29,525 nt of DNA from Phialocephala subalpina. Its lineage: Eukaryota; Ascomycota; Leotiomycetes; Helotiales; Mollisiaceae. The stretch lies in contig FJOG01000096.1 in the NCBI GenBank assembly GCA_900073065.1, positions 24,299-53,823 of the forward strand, read 5' to 3'. Below are positions 11,221-22,502 of this stretch, one piece after another. Positions within the stretch are counted from its first letter, which is position 1. Each line of letters starts with the position of its first letter. A model generated the notes under the pieces. It saw only the letters and a program-made list of their open reading frames with translations. It searched no databases and was not told where the DNA came from. Position numbers and translations under genes: made by a program.

Positions 11221-14200
11221 GGTATTAATCCACGTAACGATTTTATATAAATTTATATATTATAATTACTATAAGGCTGATAATAATTTCCTGTATAATA
11301 ATAAGGTTTTAAAGTTTAAATAAGACCCCTTTATATATATTAGAGATAATAAAAGTTTAATAGTAAAATTATAATAAAGGAATTTTATTATATTATAAAA
11401 GGAAATTTTTTATAAATTAAATATAAACGTAATAATATAAACGTAATTTTTTATTGGGAGGGATTTAAAGTATTTAAAATTAGTTATAAAATATAATTTA
11501 TAAGAAAATATAAGAGATATTAAAGTATTTAAAATTAGTTATAAAATATAATTTATAAGAAAATATAAAAGATATTAAAGTATATACAAATTTTAATATA
11601 CTTGAAATCAAAATACTTATTATTTTTTCTGGTACGTAAAGTTTTCCGTTACATAGGGATAAATATTACTAATATTATATTTATTATTCTAATTATTTCT
11701 TTAATATATTACGTATATCAATTTTGCGATTATCAATTTTACTTTATTTATACGCAATATAATTCGAATTAATCCATTTATTATAATTATATTTTCCCGA
11801 TCCCCGATTATAATTATCTTAGAGTTAAAAGTTTTCCTATAAATAAGGTGATAATATAATAATGTTTTGGTTTGTTTTTCCTTTTTTTATATAATTATTA
11901 AAGTATAAAATATTATATTTTAACGAATTAATAACGATAAATCGATATTTGGGAATATATATTCCACGCGAAAATTATTTTAGAAAGGAAATAAGCAAAT
12001 TAGAATTATATAAAGTAAATTATAAGATTAAAGCGTTACGAATAAAATAATAGTATTTTGTATTAAAATATTTGCGAGTATTTAATTATATTACGAGATT
12101 TTCGCCTCGTAAAAATATTAATTATTTTAAATTAAATAATTATTATTACTTTAATTAATATTAATAATTAGGTAATCGTTAGCGTAATCTTTAGTATTAT
12201 TAATATATCTCGATTATATTATTTTTCTTCTAAAGAATTAAATATCAAGAGTTTTTTTACAAATAAAAATAATTTAATATTATTTTTATTTCTTTGATTT
12301 ATTAATATATTAATTTATTTATAAGTATTATTATATAATAATATATTATTAAAATAATTACAAGCGTTATTATTCACTTTAATTTAGTATTTATATTAAA
12401 AAAATATATTATTATAAAGTATATAAATCTAAGCTAATATAAATAAAATAAAATATAAAATATAAATTAAAAGAAATCGAATGGAAAATATTTTGGATAT
12501 TTTTATATTGGTTAAAGAAATCGTAATTAAAGGATTATTATATTAAAATCGAAAAGCGAAGATTAAATATATTAAATTTATTATCGTATTTTTATTTTTC
12601 TTCAATTTTACCATGGTTATAATTATTTGCAAAATCGATTTTATTTCCTTTCGTTTAAAAACAAAATAAATATAAACCATTTTACGAATGGCTTTGAAAA
12701 TTAACCAAAATCATTTCTTCTTATTCAAAATATAATAGTAAAATTCCATAGAATTTTAAGATTACTAATATATAAACAAAAAATACTTAAATTTCTTTTT
12801 TATTATAATAAGTTTAATTTGAAATATTTAGAAATAATCGCGTTATAATGCGTAATTTTTCAAAATTTAAAGGTTTTAATATTCCTTAGTCGTAGTTTTC
12901 ATATGGTATTAGCGCCAAAAATAAATAAGATAATTTATACTTAGAATCTTTTTAGGCGAAAAGAAATAAAATCAATTCTATAAATAATTATATCAAATTA
13001 ACCTTAATTTTATCCGTTATTATACCAAAGATAAATTTATTTTTATCTCTCGATTATAGTAACGAAATACGATAGAAGTTATTTATAATCCTACTTTTTT
13101 TTACTTGAAATTATATATCCAATTTTATTTCTTATTATCAATTAATTCAATTTTTATTCTAATTTCATTTTTATATATTTAAACTTCGATTATTTTAAAG
13201 GAATATTTTTTATATCAAATTTATTTAATATATTTCCAAATTCTATTAAACTAATATTATTTCACTTTATTAAATTATTTATAATTAAATATAATTTTGG
13301 GATTCTTAAAACAAATTATTATAAGAATTCTAATTTTCAAAGTTTAATTACTCGTATAAAAAAAACTAATAGAAATTTAATAATTATATTCGAAGTATTA
13401 AGAATTAAATTTTATTATTACGTATTAAAATTTATATTAGTTTTAATATAATAATAAAAGTTAAAAGGAATTCGTATAATATGATTTTGTAACTCGAAAT
13501 AAGATCGATTTCATAAGAATAATTAATTACTAAAGTAAAAAGTATATATATTAACCTTGAAATAATTAAAGCGAAATATATTAAAATCGATTAAAAATTA
13601 ATTATATTTATTCAAATTAAAGCAAAAATTGAATCGAAGCTTTATAAAAAGCAATAATAAACTTTAATTGCTTTTTATCGAACTCTCTTATATAAGTACC
13701 ATGATTTCCTTTTAATATTATAATATTTATTTATAGATTTAATACTTCGAAAACTTATATTAGAATATAATATATTAATTAGAATATAATATTATAATGT
13801 TTATTCTTTAATCGAAACCTTATAATATTATTTATTATTTTCTTTGGATTTTATATTTGCGTTTCTTTATTTATTATACTTAATAATAGCGTTATTATAC
13901 GAGAAAATATTAATATTTATAAAAATTTAAATCGAATATTTAAGAAATATTAATTAGTATAAAATGGGTTTTAAAGATAAAAGGAATTAAAATTAGGAAA
14001 TATAAACTTATAATACTTATTATTAGAATTCTAAGATTGGCCCTAAAGAATTAAAGTAATATATTAACTAATAAAAAGAATTTATACGGGCTTTTTATTT
14101 TAAATATTTTTTTGACGAAATATAAATTATTATTTGAAAAAGTAATAAAAGCGCTTTTTTTTATTTTATTTTATATTATAAATCAATTAGGTTTATATTT

Positions 14201-17200
14201 AATTACTTATTCTTTAGAAGATTATTTAAAGTTTTTTATCTTGAGATTTTATTCTTCGAATTAATAAATAGAAATATAAGTAATTATTAAATAATAATAT
14301 TTTAATAATAATAAACTTTTAATATTTATATAATAAATGATAATATTCGAAAAATATATATTTAAAAAGGATTTAAGAGGATATTAACGTATATTTTTTC
14401 ATTTGATTATATATTTTAATATTTGAAATCGAATTTTTCTTATTTATAATTTTTTATTAAAAGAAGAAATTACGAGATTAATCCCAAAAGTAAAAATAAA
14501 GTTAATTATATATATTATAAATAAAATAATCAAAAAACTTAAGAATACTTAGTAATTATTCTTTTAATCGTATTAGAGAAACTAGAAATAATATTACGAA
14601 AATAATTAAGAAATTGGAGTAATATATTCTTTTTTCAAAAACGAGAATATTAAATAAAATCAAAAATTTAATTCGAAATTAATTCGAAGTTTAATATTAT
14701 ATAATTAAATACTATTATTATATGAACGCTTTATAAAAATAAAATTACGCGAAATCCTTCGATTTATAAACTAATATTATAATAACGAAAAAAACGAATA
14801 TTAAATATTATTCTAAAAAAAGAAATTAAATTTATTTCTTTGGAAATAATATTTTTTATCGAATTATTAAAAATTATAAAATATTAATAAAATTTGCACG
14901 GCTTTTAATTTATATATATTTTATATTAATATATATATATTAGAAATCATAACTTGAAATTAATTAGTTTAATAAATAAAATTTTTTTCTAAATTTTTTC
15001 TAAATAAATTACTTTTTTATTTTTAATTTTTCTACGTTATAATCATAATAATTATATACGTTTAATAATAAATAATTGCGCTAAAATATTTTTATTATTA
15101 TTATTTATATTAAAAATAACAAATAAATAAAAATGGATTAATAAAATAAAAAGAAAAATAAGATTTTTCTTTCGTTAAATTACCCGTATATATATATAAT
15201 AAAAATATATATTTTTCCCCGGATAAAATAAAATAAACTTTAAATTAAATAAAAGCGAATTAAATAAAATTACGAATAATAATAATAATATGAATTTTTT
15301 AAAGAATAAATAAAGAAAATCACGGAAAAAAATTAAAATTCGAAAATATAATTTTAATTCGATTTTTATATAAATTATATTAAATTAAAATTATATTATT
15401 TTTTATCACATTAAATTAAACTTATAAATATTAGATAATATAATAATTTCTAATTAATTTTTAAAAGTTAAAAAGGTTTTAATATTCCTTAATATATTAA
15501 TATCCAAATTTTTGGGGATAAGAACGAAATTTTTATACTAAGAAATTAAGGATTCGAAAAGCAATTAAATATATTTTTATTTTTATTTATATTTATATTT
15601 TTTAATTAATATATATAAAATAAATAACTTTAAAAATAAAATAATTTTTTATAAATAGCGATTATTATTTAATAAAGGATAAAAATATCAAATTAAAAAA
15701 AATATTAATTATTATTTTAAATAATCCTTGATTTTCTTTTAACGAATTATTAATAAGGAATATTATTAATATAAATATTCTTTTTTGCGAAATATTATAA
15801 AATCCTTTTATTTTATAAAGATTTTTAAATTAATTAAATAATTAGAATAATTAGAATAATATATTTCGATAATTTAATTAAATAATAAATATTATAAATA
15901 ATATTTACTCGATTTTAATGTAATTACTAAAAAATCGTATTTCTAACGAGTCTTTGTAAAATGATTATAAGATTAATTTTCCTTCGATATAATTTGGTAT
16001 TTTAAAACGCGAAATTTTATTTGTGGAATAAGAATCCAAATAAATATTATTTTATAAATTTCAATTTTCAAAATTTTAATAGATTTATTTAAAGTAAGCG
16101 CTAATATATAAGTTAATTCAAGGCGTATTTAAAATATTCGGTTTATAATAATTTAAATTATTTTTAAGTTTTACGCAAATATATTAATTCTTAATTTAAA
16201 TTCGAAATTAAAATAAAACTAATGAAAATAAAAATTAATCTTGAGTTTATTAATATTAATTTTTATTTTCTAATTAATATAAAGGCATATTTAATATTAG
16301 TAAATATTATAATAATCCTTATTAATTATATTCAAAAATATAAACTTAATATATATAAATAATAATTTTTATGACTTTAAAAGTATAAAAAGTAAAATTA
16401 AACGTAAATATAATAAATATACTATTTTTCGTATAATAAAACGATTTTTTACGTAATAAACAATTCTTATTTTTAATATATAATTAAAAGTAATTATAAA
16501 ACTTTTATAAGGCTCTAATATATTCTTAATCTTTTTCTTATAAATCTTATTATTAATATCGAAAATCGTAATTATAATAAGCGATATTTAAAGTCTAATA
16601 AATTCTTTAAATATAAAATTATTTTACTTTAAAAGCAAAATAAAATATTATTTGATTAAATATATAAAAATTAAATTATTAGTATATATTAAATAAGAAA
16701 TAGAAATTTAAATAATAAAAGAATATAAGATCGAAAGATAAAATTAAAGCGCAAAATAATATATAAATATTCCAATATTTAAAAAGCGATAAAATTATTC
16801 TCGTTCGCAAAGTATTATATATTCAATTTAAGAACGAATAAAATCGAGTTAATAAACACGATAATTTATTATTTTGAGAATTTTTTTAATACTAATTATA
16901 CCGGGCTTATTAAATAAGATTAGCGTCGTTTTTACCCCTTTATATTATTATTGTAATTTCGATAAATAATATTAATTATTATTAACGAGCTTTTATAGAA
17001 TATTAAAGTTTATAAAGCGGCTTGATAATTTATTCTTATAAGTTTAAAGGATTTATATATCGCATTAAAAATACGTTTATATTATAAATTAACGCGTTAA
17101 ATTATATTATATTTCATTTTATAATTTAATTTTTTTATATTTACAAAAGATTATAATTATTATTGGGATAGGGATATTTTATACTATTAGAAATAAGTAT

Positions 17201-19260
17201 TTATATTTTAAAAATCAATATATTTTATTAATTTTCTAAGTTTTATATTTCAAAAATTAAAGCGAAATATATAAATCAATTAAAACGTAAAATCTTTTCG
17301 ACGTAAATATATTACGAACGAAAATTAATACAAATGAATATTATTAAGCATTTAATTAACTCGCGGAGTATTATTTGATAATAAATCCAATAATATTTCA
17401 TATAATACTTGGTTATATTAGATTAATAAACCGATTAATTCGTTTATATTCGATAAATATTAATTATTTAAAAATAAAAATTAATATAATAAAAAGTTTA
17501 TTTCCTTTATTCGAAAAAAAGGTTATATATTTGATAATTATATAATTATATAATAATTTCGAATATACGAAATAATAATTTATAAATAAATAAATAAATT
17601 AAATTTATAAATATATAAGAATTTAATATAAAATAAAATTCGCTATTAATAATATTTTATATAATACGAATATATTAATTATTAGTTTAATTACTTTAAA
17701 AATGGGGTTTATTACTTTAATATTATTTTCTATAATAAGAATCCCTTGGAAAGTAATCGAAATAAAACGATTAAAAAGAAAATTAAGAAGAAAAACGTAA
17801 AAATATTCTTTAATACGATATTTATTATAAGTATATTAATAATACTCGATTATACCCGGATTTTAATTAAGGATTTCGTTGATCTTTTTATTAAAAAGAA
17901 GCAAAAATAATATCACGTAATTTAGATTAATATTAAAAATCTATTAATATTAAATAAAATTTTAAAACTTTTCACGTATATATAAATTAAAAATTATTAA
18001 TTAATTACCAAATCGTTTTTCTAATAAATAAACGATTAGTAAAATATTATATTATATTTTGCGAAAAAGTAAATCTTAAATGAAAAAAAGTAAAAAAACG
18101 AAAAAAAAAGAAATAATATTTTCGAGATAAGAAGAAAAAAACTTATAAATAAAATAATAATATTTTAATTTAATTAATAATAAAAAGGAATAATTTTATA
18201 ATTTTTACTTTTTATTATTATGAAATAGTATTTATATAATTATATTTCATTTTATCGAATATAATAAAAATCGAATTCGATATTAATTTAAATACTAAAA
18301 ATTAATATTAAAGATTTCTTAATGAAATTCATTTCAAATAAAAGTTTATATAATAAAATTAATTTTCTAATATAAATTTTATTTTCTAATAATCGCAAAA
18401 GCTCTTATTATCCTTGTTTATTATTTCTTAATATAAAATAATATTCGTATCCTCGTTAAATATTATGGTTCTTATTTAATTAAATAATATTTTATAATAT
18501 ATTATATTTAATTAAATATTATAAAAACCGAGAATTATTTTTCGATTAATTTAAAAGTTTTAATATTTTAAACGTCTTAATAAAATATTAAAGAAATCTT
18601 CGATTAATATTAAAACCATTAAATAAATTACGAAGTAATTTAAATTATTTCTTTTTTATATATTTTTAGAATATTAAATTATTTCAACGAGAAATATAAA
18701 ATTAAAATAATTATTTAATAAAAGATAAATATTATTTCGTAGAAATTATTTGGTACTTATTATCGAATTTGTAATATATTTTATAGCTTTTAAAAATAAT
18801 TATTTTTCGCTTTCGTCAAATTATTTCCTTTTTAATAAATAGTTTTAAATTATATTTAAAATTATTCTTGAAATTATTACTCGTAAAAACTAATCAAATT
18901 ATAATATAATAATTTAATATAAAAGATTCTTTATATAAATAAAATTAAATTTAAAGTATAATTTATTCAAATTTCAATAGGATAAAAAGTAAATTTTAAA
19001 TAAAAACTTTAAGTACTTTATAAAAAATATAAAAGAAATTTCTTTCGAATTTTATAATTATAAATAATATAAGTTTATAATATAATATAATATAAACTTT
19101 AATAAGGGGAAAATATATAAAGAGGATAATATAAATAAAAGAATTAAAATAGTCTATTTATTTCTAAGTATTTAAAGAAAAGTACAAAGTGGATAATATA
19201 TTTCAAAGAATCGAAATACATTTATAATTAATTAAATGATATTAATATACTCGATGCGAT
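11221..19260. other. Second AT-rich RIP-degraded repeat block
   Basis: About 8 kb without a credible gene, with the same CpA-depleted, TpA-rich composition as 1-6470. No frame reaches 60 codons, and I could not recognise transposon protein remnants through the mutations. It most likely represents old repeats. The only clear internal repeat I found is the 55 bp tandem pair at 11465-11574. Confidence 0.85.
11465..11574. repeat. 55 bp tandem repeat, two copies
   Basis: Two adjacent copies start TTAAAGTATTTAAAATTAG (11465 and 11520) and differ at one position, G in the first and A in the second. A third copy begins at 11575 and is lost after a few bases. The near identity implies a duplication after most of the mutation had occurred. 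Confidence 0.85.
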
Positions 19261-19445
19261 TATTAGCCGATCCAAGAGTAATAGAACCACATTTCACATG
19301 TGATACTTTACTTGCTTTAGTGTAGAGGAAGTAAACGAATACAAGGCCTAAAGTACTACTAATTATAATAATATTAATATATTAAAATATAAAGGCCGAA
19401 TATATAATAAATTATTATTCAAATTAATATTATAGAGTTCGAAAT
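19261..19445. other. Left edge of gene island 2
   Basis: Mixed composition, with patches of preserved sequence alternating with AT-rich ones. No ORF. The inverted repeat starts at 19446. Confidence 0.4.
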
Positions 19446-19574
19446 CGGCTTCAATTCCAAACGCTCAATGATTTTATTTTTGACTCATATTTTATGCGGC
19501 ACTAACCATCTATAGCTAGCCCGATCCTAGACTCGCACTCGCTTAGTTCCCAGTTCTGGATGTCACGTGGATTC
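19446..19574 (+). repeat. Left 129 bp inverted repeat around the HET gene
   Basis: Ungapped reverse complement of 21644-21772 with three differences in 129 bases (19454, 19485, 19514). At each, this copy has A or T where the other implies G or C, which fits light RIP on the side facing the AT-rich block. The inner end carries GTCACGTG. No target-site duplication is visible outside the pair. Confidence 0.92.
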
Positions 19575-20205
19575 CTGCCTGGGGATTACCAGATATCGGC
19601 CACCAGTGGCGGGATCAGCTGCTGACTTAATAAATTGAGAGCTCTAGCACGTGCCAATAAACTCGCTGACTCCTGCTATTCGGCTGACCGAAGGCACATT
19701 CTAGCTCCTTGGTCTATAGTATCACGTGTGCGCCAAGCCAACTCTGTCCTGAAAGACCAGGAATCTTATTACGCCCTAAACCAATAGTTTTACGATAATA
19801 GGGATGGAATGTAACGCGCCTGTCCTCACCCGCATTGCAGTCGATTGCAAAACCGTCTTCCCGTTTTGTCGCGCTCAAGTTTCTCTTTTTTCTCTGTTGA
19901 AAGAGAAAGCTTAGTAAGCCGAAATGAAAATGGGTTTTATTACTTTCGTATTTATCTAGCCGTCGGCCGCGCTTGGTAGAGAAAACGTCTTCGTAATAGT
20001 AAGGGGTGATAGAGTATATTTTGGATTATATTGAAAAAGCTGTGTAGCTAGAAATCCACACTTGAAATTCTCTTCTAATAGAGACCGGATTTACTAGAGA
20101 TTCACAACGCTCTCCTAAAGAGTCACAAGAAATGTTCTTCCATCGCAACCGCGAAAACCGCTCGCGAACAGCTTGCTCGCAAGTTTAGTCACCTTCAGGA
20201 TTTTG
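19575..20205. other. Non-coding DNA between the left inverted repeat and the HET gene
   Basis: About 630 bp of balanced composition downstream of the HET gene's stop codon. It should contain that gene's 3' UTR. It has no convincing ORF, and I see no tRNA-like or transposase-like sequence, so a gene that would mobilise the inverted-repeat unit is not here. Confidence 0.5.
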
Positions 20206-21469
20206 CTACGCTAGTTCGGCGACTACCTCTTCTTCTTCTCTTCCTCTTCCACTTCCTGCCGCTTGCGACAGAATAGCGTCAATAAAGCCTTGTCTGTTTT
20301 CTGGAACCCTAAAAATTAGATTAGCGGATTGTATTCATTGAATAAGCAAATCCATTCCCTCCAGATTCTATTAATAAATAGCAAACTTTATTCTGCTCTA
20401 TCTCTCCTACTTACCCGTCTTCAAAGTTCTGCCAAGTAATCTCAAGCGTTCCATTCACTGAAGCAAAGGGTGCCAATTGTCCTAGCTGATCAAAAACTGC
20501 GTGGGAAAATTGTGTGTATACTTCCTCGACAGTCAGTGAATAATCAGGTTTGACGTGGAGGGATTTTAGGGCAGGAAGGCCGAGTAGCCCATAAATCTTG
20601 TCGCGAGGGTCTGTCGCAAAGAACTCTCGGGTTCTATAGAGGATTATAGAAACCGGTGTATCGACTTCATGTGAGGCGTGCCAAAACGCTCGTATCGTGT
20701 TCAGCTTTATTATTGCGTCATATATAAAGCCATCAGCCCCTTTCACAAGATCTGCGAAGGCCGGATCGTCTATTTTTTCCCAGAAAGAATTCGCTGCGAA
20801 TAGCGGGGATATGTCGAGCCGATCGTTCCCACAAACAAGCGTTCGCGTTCGCGCCCGGGCAACTTCCTGAAGTACCCATATTCTTCGCCAGTATGGACGG
20901 ATGAGCAGCCGCAATAAGGCTAAAGAGCACCGGGGTTCAAACGCTCTGGTGCTTACGTTGTCAAGCAATGTTCCAGCTTCTTCAGATTCTGTTGAAACTC
21001 TATCGCCAGACCCAAAAAAGAGGTGACCCGCTCGTCCCCACATGCGGATGAGCTCAAAGGCAAGGGAGCTATCATCTGCTTCTTCTCCAAGCCAAATTAC
21101 CACCTCTTCGGCTTGCTCATAGATATCTCCCATTATTAGAACTTGAGCGTTCCGTTCTGGAATATCGTTCTGATTGATACAGATAGCATCAATCCAGAAG
21201 ACCTCAGGCTTGTCCTGGTGGCGCAGCCTACGAATTGCATGCCAAAGATTAACGCCGACGTCAAATGCTTCCCCATTCAATCTGATCTGCATGAAGTCAT
21301 TCACATTTCCCCATACATATGAGAGGGCCTTATATTGTGGTGGATGGTCGACCGATATTGTGTGGAGATAGCATTCGATAGTTGCAGAGTGGTTAGCGGA
21401 TGGGTTGATATTAATAAGGCGAGTTTGCCTTGTGGAAGGGTCGATGGGGAGGTAGATTTGTGATGCCAT
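20206..21469 (-). CDS. HET-domain protein, two exons
   Basis: HET-domain proteins trigger heterokaryon incompatibility and cell death on non-self contact in fungi; the partner of this one is unknown. The three conserved blocks are visible: YKALSYVWG (residues 46-54), VFWIDAICINQND (90-102, followed by ER..QV..MG.IY) and RPYWRRIWVLQEVA (191-204), then DPRDKIYGLLGL (287-298). I start at the ATG at 21469 (MASQIYLPIDPSTRQTR); the frame is open further upstream but offers only a TTG near 21592. Exon 1 ends at 20415 before donor GTAAGT. The 106 bp intron (20414-20309) ends GCTAATCTAATTTTTAG, and exon 2 (20308-20206) adds about 34 codons with a Gly/Arg and Glu-rich end before TAG. Total is 385 aa, shorter than many HET proteins of 600-700 aa, so the C-terminal part is reduced. 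Unlike its surroundings, it carries no premature stop. It lies between 129 bp inverted repeats. Confidence 0.88.
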
Positions 21470-21643
21470 CTGTTTTAGCAATGAGTTGAGCGAAATTAGC
21501 GCAGCGCATGCGATAACGCACCTGTTCAACTTCACTTGAACAATGTAAAAATTATCGTAGAGGGAGTGGAGAACTTGATTTGTAGAAATCAAAGATGATT
21601 TTATCGGTGAAGTCGCTGCTGCTGTCCAGCCTAATTAGTTGCA

Positions 21644-21772
21644 GAATCCACGTGACATCCAGAACTGGGAACTAAGCGAGTGCGAGTCTAGGATCGGGCT
21701 AGCCATAGATGGTTAGTGCCGCATAAAATATGGGTCAAAAATAAAATCATTGAGCGTTTGGAACTGAAGCCG
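21644..21772 (-). repeat. Right 129 bp inverted repeat around the HET gene
   Basis: Inverted partner of 19446-19574 (126 of 129 bases). Its inner end is about 175 bp upstream of the HET start codon, so it lies in or next to the promoter and contains a CACGTG E-box-like core. Its outer end runs into a 20 bp imperfect hairpin (21772-21791, stem GTGCT/AGCAC and CCAA/TTGG) that the left copy lacks. Confidence 0.92.
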
Positions 21773-21889
21773 TGCTTCCAATTTGGAGCACAAAGGCGGA
21801 CGCACCTTGGCCAGCCAACTATTTGGAATGTGCCAGCCCTGCTAAGTGATTCAAAACTAGCAAGGAAAGCAGTGGCATTCATGGAGAGC
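21773..21889. other. Short spacer between inverted repeat and retrotransposon
   Basis: About 120 bp of balanced, unmutated sequence. Together with 27904 onward it forms the locus into which the Copia element inserted. Open frames here run through the inverted repeat and are not supported as genes. Confidence 0.55.
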
Positions 21890-21894
21890 ACAAA
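21890..21894. repeat. Target-site duplication ACAAA, left
   Basis: Five bases directly outside the left LTR, repeated at 27899-27903 directly outside the right LTR. This is the usual 5 bp footprint of a retroviral-type integrase. Confidence 0.88.
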
Positions 21895-22123
21895 TATCAG
21901 TTGCGGAAGTGGTCAGGGCAAAATGTATGGTATTAATATTAAATCTGTCTGTCTAGCTAAGTGGAAATGTTTGCTTGATATAGTGCTCTTGCTGGAATAT
22001 CGGACTTAGGCCAAACCGCCTAGTGAAACGATGCGTAACTAATGATGCGGCTTTATGCTAATATACTATAATTTCCCTATCGCATTAAGACCATTATCAT
22101 AAATTACGAGTCCTTAACTGATA
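21895..22123 (-). repeat. Left LTR (3' LTR of the minus-strand Copia element)
   Basis: 229 bp, same length and ungapped against 27670-27898. I count 24 differences, all C/T or G/A. The ends read TATCAGTTG and CTGATA here; with the other copy they imply ancestral termini TGTCAGTTG and CAACTGACA, perfect inverted ends of the TG...CA type. The half facing the element interior carries most of this copy's mutations. Confidence 0.93.
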
Positions 22124-22134
22124 TACCCCCTAGG
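22124..22134 (-). other. Polypurine tract candidate
   Basis: Read on the minus strand this is CCTAGGGGGTA, with a run of five G, directly before the 3' LTR. That is where the primer for plus-strand DNA synthesis of an LTR element is expected, and it agrees with the minus-strand orientation of the protein remnants. Confidence 0.6.
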
Positions 22135-22502
22135 AAGGCTAGCTTACTAGTCTTTTTAAACTTAAGAGAGTATTTAAAAGCTATAAAAATAATGCCCAAG
22201 TAAAAAAGTAATAAAGTGATTAAAAGAATAAAGATTATAATATTACAAATATAGTTTATATCTAAAGAAAATATCAAGGAAATCGCGTAGTCTCGAAAAT
22301 AGTAATAATTTAGTATTAAAACGCGAGAGTAAATGAAAATCGGAATATAATAGAAATACGTATTAAGCGCGTCAAGAATGCACTAGATATTATAACCGAA
22401 ATAAGTAATATTAGGTTACCCGGAAATATACTTTATTATAATGAAGTAATAACAATTATAATAATTATTTGAACGGGTTAATAATAAGCTCTTAAAGGTT
22501 AA

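Noticed and set aside
11221..19260. Mitochondrial insertion or centromere core as an explanation of the AT-rich block
   Set aside because: CpG persists while CpA is lost, as in RIP, and no mitochondrial gene remnant is recognised. A centromere cannot be excluded, but nothing in the sequence shows one.
21470..21592. 41-residue N-terminal extension of the HET protein
   Set aside because: It would need a TTG start. The first ATG in frame is at 21469 and gives a typical HET N-terminus.
21688..22009. Short frames on both strands across the right inverted repeat and the LTR
   Set aside because: They read through repeat boundaries and have no homology that I recognise.
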